Origin: SZUA-365 sp034002405
GTDB lineage: Bacteria; Bacteroidota; Ignavibacteria; SZUA-365
Assembly: GCA_034002405.1 (NCBI GenBank)
Contig: JAVFAS010000009.1
Coordinates: 9,512 to 73,511, forward strand
Reading direction: 5' to 3'
Length of the DNA stretch: 64,000 nucleotides
The notes below the pieces were generated by a model. It made no database searches and was not told where the DNA came from. It worked only from the letters and a program-made list of their open reading frames with translations. Of this stretch, positions 50,466 to 60,400 are shown one piece after another; within the stretch, counting starts at the first letter, position 1; the number at the start of each line of letters is the position of its first letter. Made by a program: the position numbers and the translations under genes.

Positions 50466-51398
50466 TCAGGTGTTGGCGAGATCGATTGGCAGTTTCTCGA
50501 GATAGCGCCGCAGAGGTTCCAGTCCGATCAGTGGCGCCGGGGCGAGTGGCAGGAGCAGACGCGGGAAGGCGATCAGTTCCGGTGGGAGTGGCGTCCGATC
50601 CGTTTCCGCGGTCCATTTGTTGACCGCGAGTGCCGTCGGCACCGTGCGCACGGCCGCGAGCGCGGTGACGATGCGCCGGGCCTCCATCCATGAGAGCAGA
50701 TCCGGATTGATGACCACGGTGACCCGTGCGCGTGCGGGATCAGCGAACAGGGTGCGCAGCGCGTCGTATGCGCGGCGTTCTTCCTCGAGCCGGACAAGCA
50801 CGCGGTCGAGTTCCCGCTCGCTCCGCCCGAAACGGATGCGGGTGATGATTTCCCTCTTCTCCTTGATCGTGCGGCGCAGACGGATCAGTTCCTCGGTCCA
50901 GATCCCGGAAAGTGTCGGGGATGAGAAAAAGCGCAGGGCGAGCGCGGTCGGCGGCAGATCGACAACCACGATGTCGGCATCCGTATCCGCGGCGGTGGCG
51001 TTCTGGAACGCCGCGCGCAGGGCGAATTCCTCGAGACCGGGAGAATGCCGCAAGACACGGAAATACTGCTCGAGGTTGAGCGCGGTGAGGTACGAGTAAT
51101 GTTCACGCATGCGCTGATGTGTTTCCTCGAGCACTCGTGCGATCCAGCGATCGATGTCGGGTTCGCGCACGCGCAGTCCCGGCGCGACCGTGACCGGAGA
51201 CTCGCCAATGGGGGTCTGGAAAATGTCGGATTGGTTATGCGCCGGATCGAGCGAGAGCAGTGTGACCGTGCGACCCGCGCGCGCGTGCGCCATCGCGATG
51301 AGTGCCGACAGCGTGGATTTTCCCACGCCACCTTTCCCGATCTGGAACAGGTAGACCGGGGATGCGGGTGATGTCGTATGAGGTTTGGAATGGGCCAT
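50466..51398 (-). CDS. ArsA/Get3-like P-loop ATPase
   Basis: 310 residues. Deviant Walker A of the ArsA/MinD class (FQIGKGGVGKSTLSAL, with the signature Lys), switch region LLSLDPAHNQSDIFQ, and VVDLPPTALALRFF. The arsenite-binding cysteines of true ArsA are not evident, so a Get3-like or other membrane-associated role is more likely. It is the last gene of a four-gene minus-strand unit with a 90-residue protein, a four-helix membrane protein and cstA. I start at ATG 51398. Confidence 0.82.
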   Translation of the reverse strand: MAHSKPHTTSPASPVYLFQIGKGGVGKSTLSALIAMAHARAGRTVTLLSLDPAHNQSDIFQTPIGESPVTVAPGLRVREPDIDRWIARVLEETHQRMREHYSYLTALNLEQYFRVLRHSPGLEEFALRAAFQNATAADTDADIVVVDLPPTALALRFFSSPTLSGIWTEELIRLRRTIKEKREIITRIRFGRSERELDRVLVRLEEERRAYDALRTLFADPARARVTVVINPDLLSWMEARRIVTALAAVRTVPTALAVNKWTAETDRTPLPPELIAFPRLLLPLAPAPLIGLEPLRRYLEKLPIDLANT

Positions 51399-51424
51399 TA
51401 TCTTTCGCACGGGAGCGGGGGGAT

Positions 51425-51697
51425 TCAGTCCACCGGCAGATGCGAGGAAAGCTGCGAGAGCGGGGAATGCGCGGTATCGATCGTGGTGAGCAGCTGTCGC
51501 AATTCCTCTTCGAGATCCGGCAGGAGTGCCAAGGTGAGCTCTGCCGGAGGGGCGGGAAATCCGACTGCGTGCCCGAGCAGCAGGAGGGCGAATACCTGAC
51601 GCAGTTCCGTGACCTCCCATTCGAGCGCGTCGACCGCGCGGGCGCGTTGCATGTCATCGAACATGCCGAAGAGGCGCCGCCAGCGTCCCCGTCTCAT
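51425..51697 (-). CDS. small helical protein linked to the ArsA-like ATPase
   Basis: 90 residues: a basic N-terminus (MRRGRWRRLFGMFDDMQ), then a hydrophobic helix LEWEVTELRQVFALLLLGHAVGFPAPPAEL and an acidic helix LLPDLEEELRQLL. The pattern 'helix, G-x-P-x-P, LLP-x-L' recalls small proteins that accompany ArsA-like ATPases in other bacteria (annotated in some databases as cory-CC-star); I am not sure of this link and the Cys pair is absent. The ATG overlaps the upstream membrane-protein gene (ATGA). Confidence 0.6.
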   Translation of the reverse strand: MRRGRWRRLFGMFDDMQRARAVDALEWEVTELRQVFALLLLGHAVGFPAPPAELTLALLPDLEEELRQLLTTIDTAHSPLSQLSSHLPVD

Positions 51698-52251
51698 GGC
51701 ACCTGCTCCGGCGGGACATGCTCCGTCCGCACGTCCGCACGATCGGCGCGGCCCGGCGGCTGGACGCGGAAGATGCGTGCGTCGGACGTGATCCGTCTCG
51801 CGGAGGGGAAAAACACATACGCGGCGTAGAGTGTCATCAGAAAAATACCGGCATGATGGATACCCGACACGGCGATCAGCGACGCGGCCGCGGCGATCCA
51901 TGCCGTGTACAGTGCGATACGAGTGCTGGTATGCTGGAAACGGTAGAATGCGGAAAAGGACACCACGGCGTCCTGTCGGTGCGCGCGGGCGAACAGCACG
52001 CGGTAGAGCAACGGCAGGGCCACGGCGGTACACGCGGCAAGGACGAAGAGGACGACATCCCAGGTGGGATGGTCAACATACGGGAGCGAGGAGAAATGGC
52101 CGAGCATGCGCGCGGATTCCACGACAACGAGGATGGCCGCGGGCGCGGCCAGCATACGGACGTACCGAAGCCGGAGATGTCGGCGCATATCCTCGAGCGC
52201 GGAGGTCAGCGCTTGTCGGCGTTCATCACCATGCGCTGCTTCCCGCTTCAT
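51694..52251 (-). CDS. four-helix membrane protein of unknown function
   Basis: 185 residues with four membrane helices at about 32-50, 65-83, 110-127 and 130-150 (MLAAPAAILVVVESARML, VVLFVLAACTAVALPLLYRV, IALYTAWIAAAASLIAVSG, AGIFLMTLYAAYVFFPS). I do not recognise a family. A hydrophilic, basic N-terminus precedes the first helix. It lies 22 nt after cstA and overlaps the 90-residue gene, so the three probably act together. Confidence 0.65.
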   Translation of the reverse strand: MKREAAHGDERRQALTSALEDMRRHLRLRYVRMLAAPAAILVVVESARMLGHFSSLPYVDHPTWDVVLFVLAACTAVALPLLYRVLFARAHRQDAVVSFSAFYRFQHTSTRIALYTAWIAAAASLIAVSGIHHAGIFLMTLYAAYVFFPSARRITSDARIFRVQPPGRADRADVRTEHVPPEQVP

Positions 52252-52273
52252 GGCCGCTTCCCCATGCCGCGCC

Positions 52274-54019
52274 TCATGTTCGCGGCCCGGATTCCGACAC
52301 CCACTCCCGTGACGGTGCCGGTCGGAAAAACCGAATGACACCTTCGACGGTCACCCAGAGGACGATGAAGATGATCGCGGCATTGATGACCTGCAGAAGC
52401 AGATTGTGACTGCTGCCATACTCAAGCTGGTTGAGCAGCGAGGCCCAGATGGTCATCACGCACATGAACAGGGCCGGGATGCCGGCATACAGCCAGTGGG
52501 ATCCGCCACGGGTACGGAGGTACAGGGTGATGATGATCAGCGCCAGCGCGGCGAGCGTCTGGTTGACCGCGCCGAACAGCGGCCACAGGCTGAGCGCACC
52601 CGCGCCATCGGCACCGGACGCAAAGGCGAGCAGTGCGGCGGTCACGACGACGAAGGTGGTCGCGACGTAGCGATTGTGGAAGCCGGGCACCTTGAGGTTG
52701 GTGAAGAGCTCGGTAACGACATACCGTTGAATGCGCGCGGCGGTGTCGAGCGTCGTGCCGGCGAAGGACGCGACGAACACACCCATGATCACCACCGCGA
52801 TCTCCCGGGGGAGTCCCGCGGACGCGATCATGTTCGCCGCACCGTCGACAAAGGCCGTGATCTTCGATCCCATGCCCGAGGCCGCGGCCCAGGAAGAGTA
52901 CTGCTCGGTCCATGCCGCGACACCGCGGAGCGTCTGTCCATCCGCGCCGGTCACTCCCATTCCGATGCCCGCCGCGACGGCGATGATCACCAGCGTCGCC
53001 AAGCCGCCCTCGACGAGCATCGATCCGTAGCCGACGAAAAGCGCGTCGCTTTCGCGCCGCACCTGCTTGGCGGAAGTGCCGGACGAAACCAGCGCGTGGA
53101 AACCCGAAATCGCGCCACAGGCGATGGTGATGAAGAGAAACGGCCACAGGGGCGGCGCTTCCGCGGGGGCGGCGTGGAAGGCGGGGGCGACGATGTGCAG
53201 GTTGCCGGTGAATGCCGCGGCGATCACGCCCAGGCCCAGCAGTGTCATGGCGATGACCAGCTGATACGCGTTGATGAAATCGCGAGGTTGCAGCAGCACG
53301 GTGACCGGCAGCACCGAGGCGACAAAGGCATAGACGAGGAGAATCGCGGTCCATATTCCCGTGGCGGGGATGCCCGCGATCGTAGGCATTTGCAGCGGAA
53401 CGACGGCACCGAGGACAATCGTCGCGTACATCAGCGCGACCGCCACCAGCGACCAGAGGCCAAACGATGCACCGCGCCGATAGATCAGGAAGCCGAGCGT
53501 CATGGCGATGGGAATCTGCAGCCAGACCGGCGCGACGGATGCGGGGAACATATCGAAAATGATGGCGATCACCATGCCAAAAATGGCGATCACGATCCAT
53601 AACTCCAGAAAGACGATAAGGAAGAAAAAGAAGCGCGAGCGGCTGTTGAGATACCGTGCGGTGTAGTCGGAAATCGACTTTCCCTGATTGCGCATGGAAA
53701 TCAGCAGTGCGCCGAGATCGTGTACCGCACCCATGACAATGCTGCCGACGAAGACCCAGAGCAGGGCAGGAACCCAACCCCAGATGATCGCGATCGCCGG
53801 CCCCACGATCGGTCCCGTTCCCGCGATCGATGTGAAGTGATGTCCGAAGATCACTTCCTTCCGCGTCGGCACGTAGTCCATCCCGTCCTCGAATTGCACC
53901 GATGGAGCGACATTCCCGTCATCGATGGAGAAAATCCTCCTGCCGATATAGCGTCCATAGAGCCGGTACATCAGCAGGTACCCACCAAAGGACAGCAACA
54001 TGATCAGGAGCGCAGGCAT
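52274..54019 (-). CDS. cstA: CstA-family transporter (carbon starvation protein A)
   Basis: A 581-residue inner-membrane carrier with about 16-18 helices. Family motifs include FGHHFTSIAGTGPIVGPAIAIIWGW, SISDYTARYLN, GFHALVSSGTSAKQ and FASFAGTTLDTAARIQRY-like sequence (here VASFAGTTLDTAARIQRYV). CstA and its paralogue BtsT/YjiY take up pyruvate or peptides under starvation. I start at ATG 54019, with GAGAG upstream; an in-frame TTG at 54052 adds residues overlapping a candidate promoter (TATGTT, 54048-54053). First gene of the ArsA-like operon. Confidence 0.93.
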   Translation of the reverse strand: MPALLIMLLSFGGYLLMYRLYGRYIGRRIFSIDDGNVAPSVQFEDGMDYVPTRKEVIFGHHFTSIAGTGPIVGPAIAIIWGWVPALLWVFVGSIVMGAVHDLGALLISMRNQGKSISDYTARYLNSRSRFFFFLIVFLELWIVIAIFGMVIAIIFDMFPASVAPVWLQIPIAMTLGFLIYRRGASFGLWSLVAVALMYATIVLGAVVPLQMPTIAGIPATGIWTAILLVYAFVASVLPVTVLLQPRDFINAYQLVIAMTLLGLGVIAAAFTGNLHIVAPAFHAAPAEAPPLWPFLFITIACGAISGFHALVSSGTSAKQVRRESDALFVGYGSMLVEGGLATLVIIAVAAGIGMGVTGADGQTLRGVAAWTEQYSSWAAASGMGSKITAFVDGAANMIASAGLPREIAVVIMGVFVASFAGTTLDTAARIQRYVVTELFTNLKVPGFHNRYVATTFVVVTAALLAFASGADGAGALSLWPLFGAVNQTLAALALIIITLYLRTRGGSHWLYAGIPALFMCVMTIWASLLNQLEYGSSHNLLLQVINAAIIFIVLWVTVEGVIRFFRPAPSREWVSESGPRT

Positions 54020-54047
54020 GGCATTCTCTCGTTGGGACGAATGACGC

Positions 54048-54053
54048 AACATA
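54048..54053 (-). promoter_or_regulatory. candidate cstA -10 element
   Basis: TATGTT on the minus strand, 28 nt before the cstA ATG. A similar TATGTT lies upstream of the receiver gene (1980-1985). No convincing -35. Confidence 0.3.
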
Positions 54054-54272
54054 CGAATTCCCGTGAAACCATGCAGGCGATCAGCCCGGGTGGTCGAGGT
54101 GGGCGGTGGGGGCCACCTGCCGGTGGGGTCGATATTTCTATGACGGGAACGAATCCTTTTCTATCTTCACGGTATTCCCCGAACGGGGATGTGCGCGGCA
54201 TTCGTGAAATAGATCCTGATCATGCGCCGCGGCTTGGAAAACAGATTGGAAAATCTGATATTACAACGATAA

Positions 54273-54300
54273 CGCGAATCATTGATTTCCATGATTCGCG
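54273..54300. promoter_or_regulatory. 9-bp inverted repeat in the cstA / TonB-receptor intergenic region
   Basis: CGCGAATCA at 54273-54281 matches its complement at 54292-54300 with 10 nt between. A second small inverted repeat, CAGATT-N4-AATCTG, lies at 54242-54257. Both stand in the AT-richer part of the 446-bp spacer 54020-54465, which otherwise contains no gene. A TATCTT element at 54162-54167 could start a long leader for the receptor. Confidence 0.45.
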
Positions 54301-54465
54301 AGACCGAAACGCGGATGCCAGGGCACGTAACGGAAATGCCGTTTTCGTGTCTACCGCGAAGGAGGCGCCGACAGGCCAGAGTGCTCGCATCGCTCCCACG
54401 CGCCGCCGACGAATTCGAACATGAGCTTTACGATAGTCTTTAGCTTTAACCCTTTGGAGGCTCGT

Positions 54466-57435
54466 ATGCACAAAAAGCTACTGCTTGTTCTGCTTCCATT
54501 GCTGCTCCTTCCCGCGCTTTCGTTTGCGCAGACCGGGAAGGTGTCCGGCAAGGTCACGGATCTCGAGACCGGAGAACCGCTGATCGGAGCGAACGTCATT
54601 GTCAATGCGGGAGGTACCACGCGCGGCGCGGCGACCGACGCGAACGGCGGGTACGTCGTCCTGAACGTTCCCATCGGCAAGGTCACCATCACGGCCAGTT
54701 ACATCGGGTACAAGGCCATTACTATCGAGAACGTGCTCGTCCGTTCGAATGAAACGACGGACAAGGACGTGCAGCTGCCTTCCGATGCCTACAAGGTGGA
54801 CGAGGTTGTGATTGTCGCCGAGAAACCCTTGGTGGACAAGAACGTCACCAACGCCAAGAGCACGGTGACGCAGGAAGATATCGAAAACCTTCCGGTACGC
54901 GGTGTCGAGAGCATCTCCGCCCTGCAGGCCGGTGTGGTTTCCTCGGGGAGTTCGCTCTACGTGCGCGGCAGCCGCGCGGACGGAACCGGCTTCGTCGTCA
55001 ACGGCATGCCGGTCAACAACCCGCTGTACGGCGGCCGGTCGCTGACCGTCATCGACAATGCCATCGCCGAACAGAGCCTCCAAGCTGGTGGTTATTCCGC
55101 TGAATTCGGCGGGGCCAACGGCGGTCTGGTGGCGACCACGACGCGGACGGGTGGACGCAAGCTGCGCGTCGAGTTTGAAACCTACACCGACAATTATCCG
55201 TGGGCCGACTACGGCGAGCGCACGCTCGGCACGTACAAGACCGGCTTCAGCACGTACATTCTTACCGCCGGCGGCCCGCTCTACGGTCCGGTGAAATTCT
55301 TCGTGGCCGGGCAGAACTCCTTCCGTCGCACCCCGAGTTCGGGGTGGCGCGAGGATTATGATCTGACGACGAAATACGATCCTCTCCTTCGCGAGACCGA
55401 CGCCCATCAGCTGCTCACGCCCGAGGAGCAGGCCAAGACCGGTATCTTCGATCCGCGTCTCGGCTCCGCCGCGCAGAAAGTCGACTACCGTTTCCCGGGT
55501 GGGTACTTCCTCAACGCCGCGAGCAACAGCTGGACCGGAAACGCGAACCTTACCTTTGATCTCAATCCGATCAACATCCGCGTGGATGGATCCTACGCGT
55601 ACGGCACCAGCCGTGACGGCGCGGGACTCACCACGAAGCTCGCCGAAAAGCGCGCGGGGCTCAACGAGAGCGAGAACTACAGCGTCAACGCCAAGTTCAC
55701 GCATCTGCTCAGCCCGTCGACGTTCTACGAACTGTATCTCGGCTACATGGGAAGCTTCGGCATCGCCATGGATCCCGACCTGGAACACAATATCTTCGGC
55801 TATGGTGATTCCGTCGCCAACGCGCAGTTCGGGTATCACTTCCTCTCGGATGGCATCCCCGAGCAGCCCGTCACGATGATGGGCGCGAGCTTCGTTCCCG
55901 CGGGCTATCCGCTGGGCGCGAGCTACGGCAAGGAGCGGTTCAACTCGATTCAGGGAAAGATCAACTTCGTGCATCAGATCGGCCGCACGCATGAGATCAA
56001 GACCGGTGGTGAATTCACACGCTACTCGATCCGCAGTTTCGGCATCGACGCGTTCGGGCTTGCTTCCTTCATGCGCGGAAATCCGGATGCGAACGCCCTC
56101 GAGATCGCGGGTTCCTCCGGCACGAACAACTACGGCTATGACTATTACGGCAGCGAGCTGAACGACGGGGAAAACGGTCCGAAGGAACCGGTGTTCGCGG
56201 CCTTCTACGCCCTCGACAAGATCGAGCTCGAGGATCTCGTCATCAATGTCGGCTTGCGTTACGATTACATCGACACGAATTCCAAGGAGTTCGTCAATCC
56301 GAATAACATCAAGTTCACGTCCGAGGGACTGATCGACCAGAGCGACGAGAACCTCAAGGATGTCAGTGCATCGAAGACGATCAGTCCGCGTCTCGGGTTC
56401 TCCTTCCCGGTCACCGACCGCACCGTGTTTTACGCCCAGTATGGCGTGTTCGTCCAGCAGTCGCGTTTGCGCAACATTTATCTCGGCAACGCCACCATGT
56501 CGTCGCAGATCAAGGGCGGTTACGCGGTGTCGAGTCCGGTGGGCTTCGGCCTCAAGCCGGAGAAGACGATCCAGTACGACTTCGGCTTCCGTCAGCAGCT
56601 GACCGACAATCTGGCATTCGACATCACCGCGTTTTACAAGGACATCCGCGACCAGATCCAGCAGCGGATGATGCCCGCCGAATTCGGCGCCGAACATCCG
56701 GCCTACTACGCCTGGGTCAACGGTGATTTCGCGACGACGACCGGTGCCTCGCTGAGCATCGTCATGCGCCGCACCGCGCGTATCCAGGTGCAGGCCAATT
56801 ATACCTACAGCGACGCGCGTGGCACGGGTTCGAGCCCATCGTCGAGCTTCCGCGCGCTGTGGCTCTCGCCGACCGAAACGCCCTTCCTGCCGAAGTACCC
56901 GATGACACTGGACTTTGACCAGACCCATCGCGGCTCGATCAACCTCGACTACCGCTTCGGCAATGACGACGGTCCCGAACTCTTCGGCGCGAAAATTCTC
57001 GAGCGTTTCGGCGCGAACATTCTCTTCCAGTTCAACAGCGGTTCGCCCTACACCCGCGTGAACGAATTCAGCTTTGGCGACCGCCGCACGCCGATCGAGG
57101 CGATTAACTCGTCGCGCACGCCGTGGTACTTCATGGTCGACGGCCGCTTCGACAAGACCGTGGAAATCGCGTCCCTCGACGTCAATTTCTACATCTGGGT
57201 CACCAATCTCCTGAATATCAAGAATGTCACGGGCGTCTACGCGACATCCGGTTCTGCCGAGAGCAACAACTTCCTCGCGACGGACGAAGGTCAGACGCAG
57301 ATCGCGAACTATGCCCGCTACGGCGAGATCTTCGCGCAGCTCTACCAGGACTTCTATTACCAGCAGGTGCTGATGAATGCCGGCGTGTACAGTCCGCCCC
57401 GCCGCATCATCTTCGGCATGCGCGTGAATTTCTAA
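54466..57435 (+). CDS. TonB-dependent outer-membrane receptor with carboxypeptidase-regulatory domain
   Basis: 989 residues. Signal peptide (MHKKLLLVLLPLLLLPALSFAQ), then a CarboxypepD_reg-like domain (about 25-105, GKVTDLETGEPLIGANVIVN), a plug domain (about 120-230: VTQEDIENLPVRGVESISALQAG, SLYVRGSRADGTGFVVNGMP) and a 22-stranded barrel ending PRRIIFGMRVNF. The N-terminal domain is the SusC-like form found in FCB bacteria. ATG 54466 has GGAGG 6 nt upstream. No SusD partner follows; instead two secreted proteins do, so it probably imports a small ligand or serves as a receptor in secretion. Substrate unknown. Confidence 0.9.
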   Translation: MHKKLLLVLLPLLLLPALSFAQTGKVSGKVTDLETGEPLIGANVIVNAGGTTRGAATDANGGYVVLNVPIGKVTITASYIGYKAITIENVLVRSNETTDKDVQLPSDAYKVDEVVIVAEKPLVDKNVTNAKSTVTQEDIENLPVRGVESISALQAGVVSSGSSLYVRGSRADGTGFVVNGMPVNNPLYGGRSLTVIDNAIAEQSLQAGGYSAEFGGANGGLVATTTRTGGRKLRVEFETYTDNYPWADYGERTLGTYKTGFSTYILTAGGPLYGPVKFFVAGQNSFRRTPSSGWREDYDLTTKYDPLLRETDAHQLLTPEEQAKTGIFDPRLGSAAQKVDYRFPGGYFLNAASNSWTGNANLTFDLNPINIRVDGSYAYGTSRDGAGLTTKLAEKRAGLNESENYSVNAKFTHLLSPSTFYELYLGYMGSFGIAMDPDLEHNIFGYGDSVANAQFGYHFLSDGIPEQPVTMMGASFVPAGYPLGASYGKERFNSIQGKINFVHQIGRTHEIKTGGEFTRYSIRSFGIDAFGLASFMRGNPDANALEIAGSSGTNNYGYDYYGSELNDGENGPKEPVFAAFYALDKIELEDLVINVGLRYDYIDTNSKEFVNPNNIKFTSEGLIDQSDENLKDVSASKTISPRLGFSFPVTDRTVFYAQYGVFVQQSRLRNIYLGNATMSSQIKGGYAVSSPVGFGLKPEKTIQYDFGFRQQLTDNLAFDITAFYKDIRDQIQQRMMPAEFGAEHPAYYAWVNGDFATTTGASLSIVMRRTARIQVQANYTYSDARGTGSSPSSSFRALWLSPTETPFLPKYPMTLDFDQTHRGSINLDYRFGNDDGPELFGAKILERFGANILFQFNSGSPYTRVNEFSFGDRRTPIEAINSSRTPWYFMVDGRFDKTVEIASLDVNFYIWVTNLLNIKNVTGVYATSGSAESNNFLATDEGQTQIANYARYGEIFAQLYQDFYYQQVLMNAGVYSPPRRIIFGMRVNF

Positions 57436-57477
57436 CCAGCGTCCATCGGCAGAAAAAGATAATCGGAGAAGAAATAC

Positions 57478-60400
57478 ATGAAACGAATCACGCCTATCCT
57501 CATCCCGCTCGTTCTGCTCGCGCTGGCCATGCCCGCGTTCGCGGAATCGCCCGAGGGACACGAGAACGATCCCAAGCTGGCGAAGGACACACGAAACGAC
57601 CAGTGGGACTTCATTTCCGTCAATAACTGCCTCATGTGGTTGTCGAATAACGGCCGCATGGCGCACAATCCGCTTTCCGACGGTTCGGGCTTCGAATGGC
57701 CCAACGGCAGCGCCAAGTATGTCATCTTCACCGACGGCATCATTTGGGGTGGTCGGGTGCAAGGTGAAATCCGCGTCGGTGGCGCGACCTACAATGCCGG
57801 TCTGCAGGCCGGGCATATCATGCCCGACGGCAGCGCGTCCGATCCGAACGACCCCGCGAACCGCATCTACAAGATCCGCAAGGTCGATGCGTCCGGACTC
57901 GCCGAACTGACGCCGACATTGCAGACGCAGATGCGCCTCGACTACGAAGAGTGGCCGGTGGCCATCGGTGCCCCATGGGTGGACAAGAACAATAACGGAA
58001 TCTACGAGCCCGATTTCACCGAATTCCTCGAAGTCGGCTATGACTCCTGTTTTTCCGATACCCCGATGCTTCCGGGTGACGAGACACTCTATCTGGTCTC
58101 GAACGATCTCGACAGCCGTCGCGTGCGCGATCTCTATGGCTCGAATTTCATCGGTCTCGAGGTGCACACGCTGGTCTGGGCCTACAGCCAGACCGGACCG
58201 CTGTCGAACATGATCTTCACGAAATACACGGTCATCAACAAGGGCGCGGAAGACCTGACCGACGCGTATTTCTCGAAATGGTCCGACCCCGATCTGGGCG
58301 ACGCCTTCGATGATTTTGTCGGTATCGATACCACGCTCAGCCTTGGCTATGTCTACAACGGCCTCGCGAAGGACGAAGTGTATGGCATTCCGCCCGCGGC
58401 CGGCTACGATTTCTTCCAGGGACCGATCGTTCCGAGCCAGGGCGATTCGGCCGTGTGGAATTTCGGCTATCGCAAGGACTTCAAGAACCTTCCGGTGTCG
58501 ACGTTCGCGTTTTACATCAACGGAAGTTCGATTTACGCCGACCCCGCGCTGAAGCAGCCCGTCGGTTCGCAGCACATGTACAACTACATGCTCGGCCGGC
58601 TCTGGAACGGACGGCAATACGTCGATCCCACCAACGGCAGCGAGGTCACCGTGTGTCTCGCCGGCGATCCTCTCACCGGTGAGGGCTGGGTCGACGGACT
58701 CGTGTCGAGTCCGGGCGACCGCCGCTTCCTGATGACCGCCGGTCCGTTCACCCTCGCGGTTGGCGACACGCAGGAAGTCGTGGTTGCGTCAATCGTGGCG
58801 CAGGGCTCGGATCGTCTCAGCAGTCTCAAGGTGCTGAAGTTCTATGACAAGTATGCCCAGCTGGCGTTCGATAACAATTTCGCCCTCCCGAAGGCGCCGC
58901 CTTCGCCGATGGTGAATGTCTCGCTGCTGCCGAAACGCGTGATCCTCAACTGGGGTGATCCTTCGCAGGTGTCCCGGATCGAGAATCACTTCGACAAGGG
59001 CTATCGTTTCCAGGGCTACAATGTGTATCAGTTCCCGACATCGAGTTCGACACTGGATGACGGGATCCGTCTCGCGACGTATGATGTCTCCGACGGTGTT
59101 GCCGTGATCTTTGACGAGGTGATCGACAATCAGTCGGGCATCGTGCTGCAGATGCCGCGGCAGTATGGAAATGACGGCGGTGTGGTTCGGATGTACGACA
59201 TCACCACCGACGTCCTCACCGACCGCCCGCTGGTCAACAACCAGCCGTACTATTTCGCGGTCACCGCGTACGCCTATTCCGACAATCCCGACGCATCCCC
59301 GCGCCAGCTCGAGTCCACCCCGGTGATCATCGAGGTCCGTCCCCAGACAACGGATCCCGGTGTCCGTTTTGGAGAAAGCGCCGACACCGAGGTGCCGGTC
59401 ACGCATACGGTTGGAATGTCGGCCGGATACGTGGATGTCGTGGTGGTCGATCCGCTCGAACTGACCGGTGACACCTACGAAGTCACCTTCGAGTCGCTCG
59501 GGCAGATCCAGGCCGATTACGATCACGATCTCGACGGCTTCGTCGACGAGACCCTGACCGAGGATGACTACTCCGCCTGGTCGTTGCGCAATGTCAACCA
59601 GAACAAGTTGCTCATCAATCGCAATCAGTCGATGCAGGGACTCGAGAAGGAGTTCTTCCTCCTCGACGGATTCAAGATCGGCGTGAGTGGTACGGGGTAC
59701 TACAAGCAGTTCACCAAGGACGGTCTCGATCTTGGTGAGCCCCGCGAGAATCATGACGAGATCCTCCGCATCGAGTGGGAGGGTGGTCCCGACGTGTTCG
59801 AGGCCTACGAAAGCACGAAGGGCGAAGGCGGCTACTCCTGGCAGATGGGCTATACCAGTTCGACACTGGGAACGCGCGCCGGGCAGTTTGGCAGTTCGCT
59901 CAAGGGCTATCAGGTCAAGAAGGTTGTCGAGATCCGTTTCGACACGACGAAGAAGTCGAAGGGCTATCTCTTCATCCGCGGCCGCAATCCGAACTACGGC
60001 TATGACGGGTACTTCGAATCCCCGATCCAGGTGTGGGATGTGACGGATCCGAATCCGGACAATCATGTCCAGCTCCAGTACGCGTGGATCGAACAGAACA
60101 ACCGTCCTGCCAACAACAGGCAGTTCGACCCGACCGGCGACGTCAACGACCGCGAGATGCTGTTCATTCTCGACCTGCCGTATAGCGACACGCCGGATCC
60201 AGTATTCTCCTCGACCGGATTCTCGATGCAGGATCGCGGGAGCGAGATGCCCATCCTCTACTGGGGATGGTACCTGCTCAGGCCGCAGTACGTGGGCTTG
60301 CGCCAGGCATGGCGCAATGGCAGCGTGTACCGCGTCACCCCGAACGCGCCGTTCGCGGCCGAGGACAAATATGTCTTCACGACCTTCCCACCGAGCTATG

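Noticed and set aside
50466..51398. Arsenic resistance function for the ArsA-like ATPase
   Set aside because: No arsB, arsC or arsR nearby and no evident metal-binding cysteine set; the neighbours point elsewhere.
52406..53602. 398-codon open frame on the plus strand
   Set aside because: Antisense to cstA; rich in Gly, Arg, His and Asp with no domain.
54478..58617. 1379-codon open frame on the minus strand
   Set aside because: It is antisense to the TonB receptor and the secreted protein, has no domain, and arises from high GC with few stop codons.
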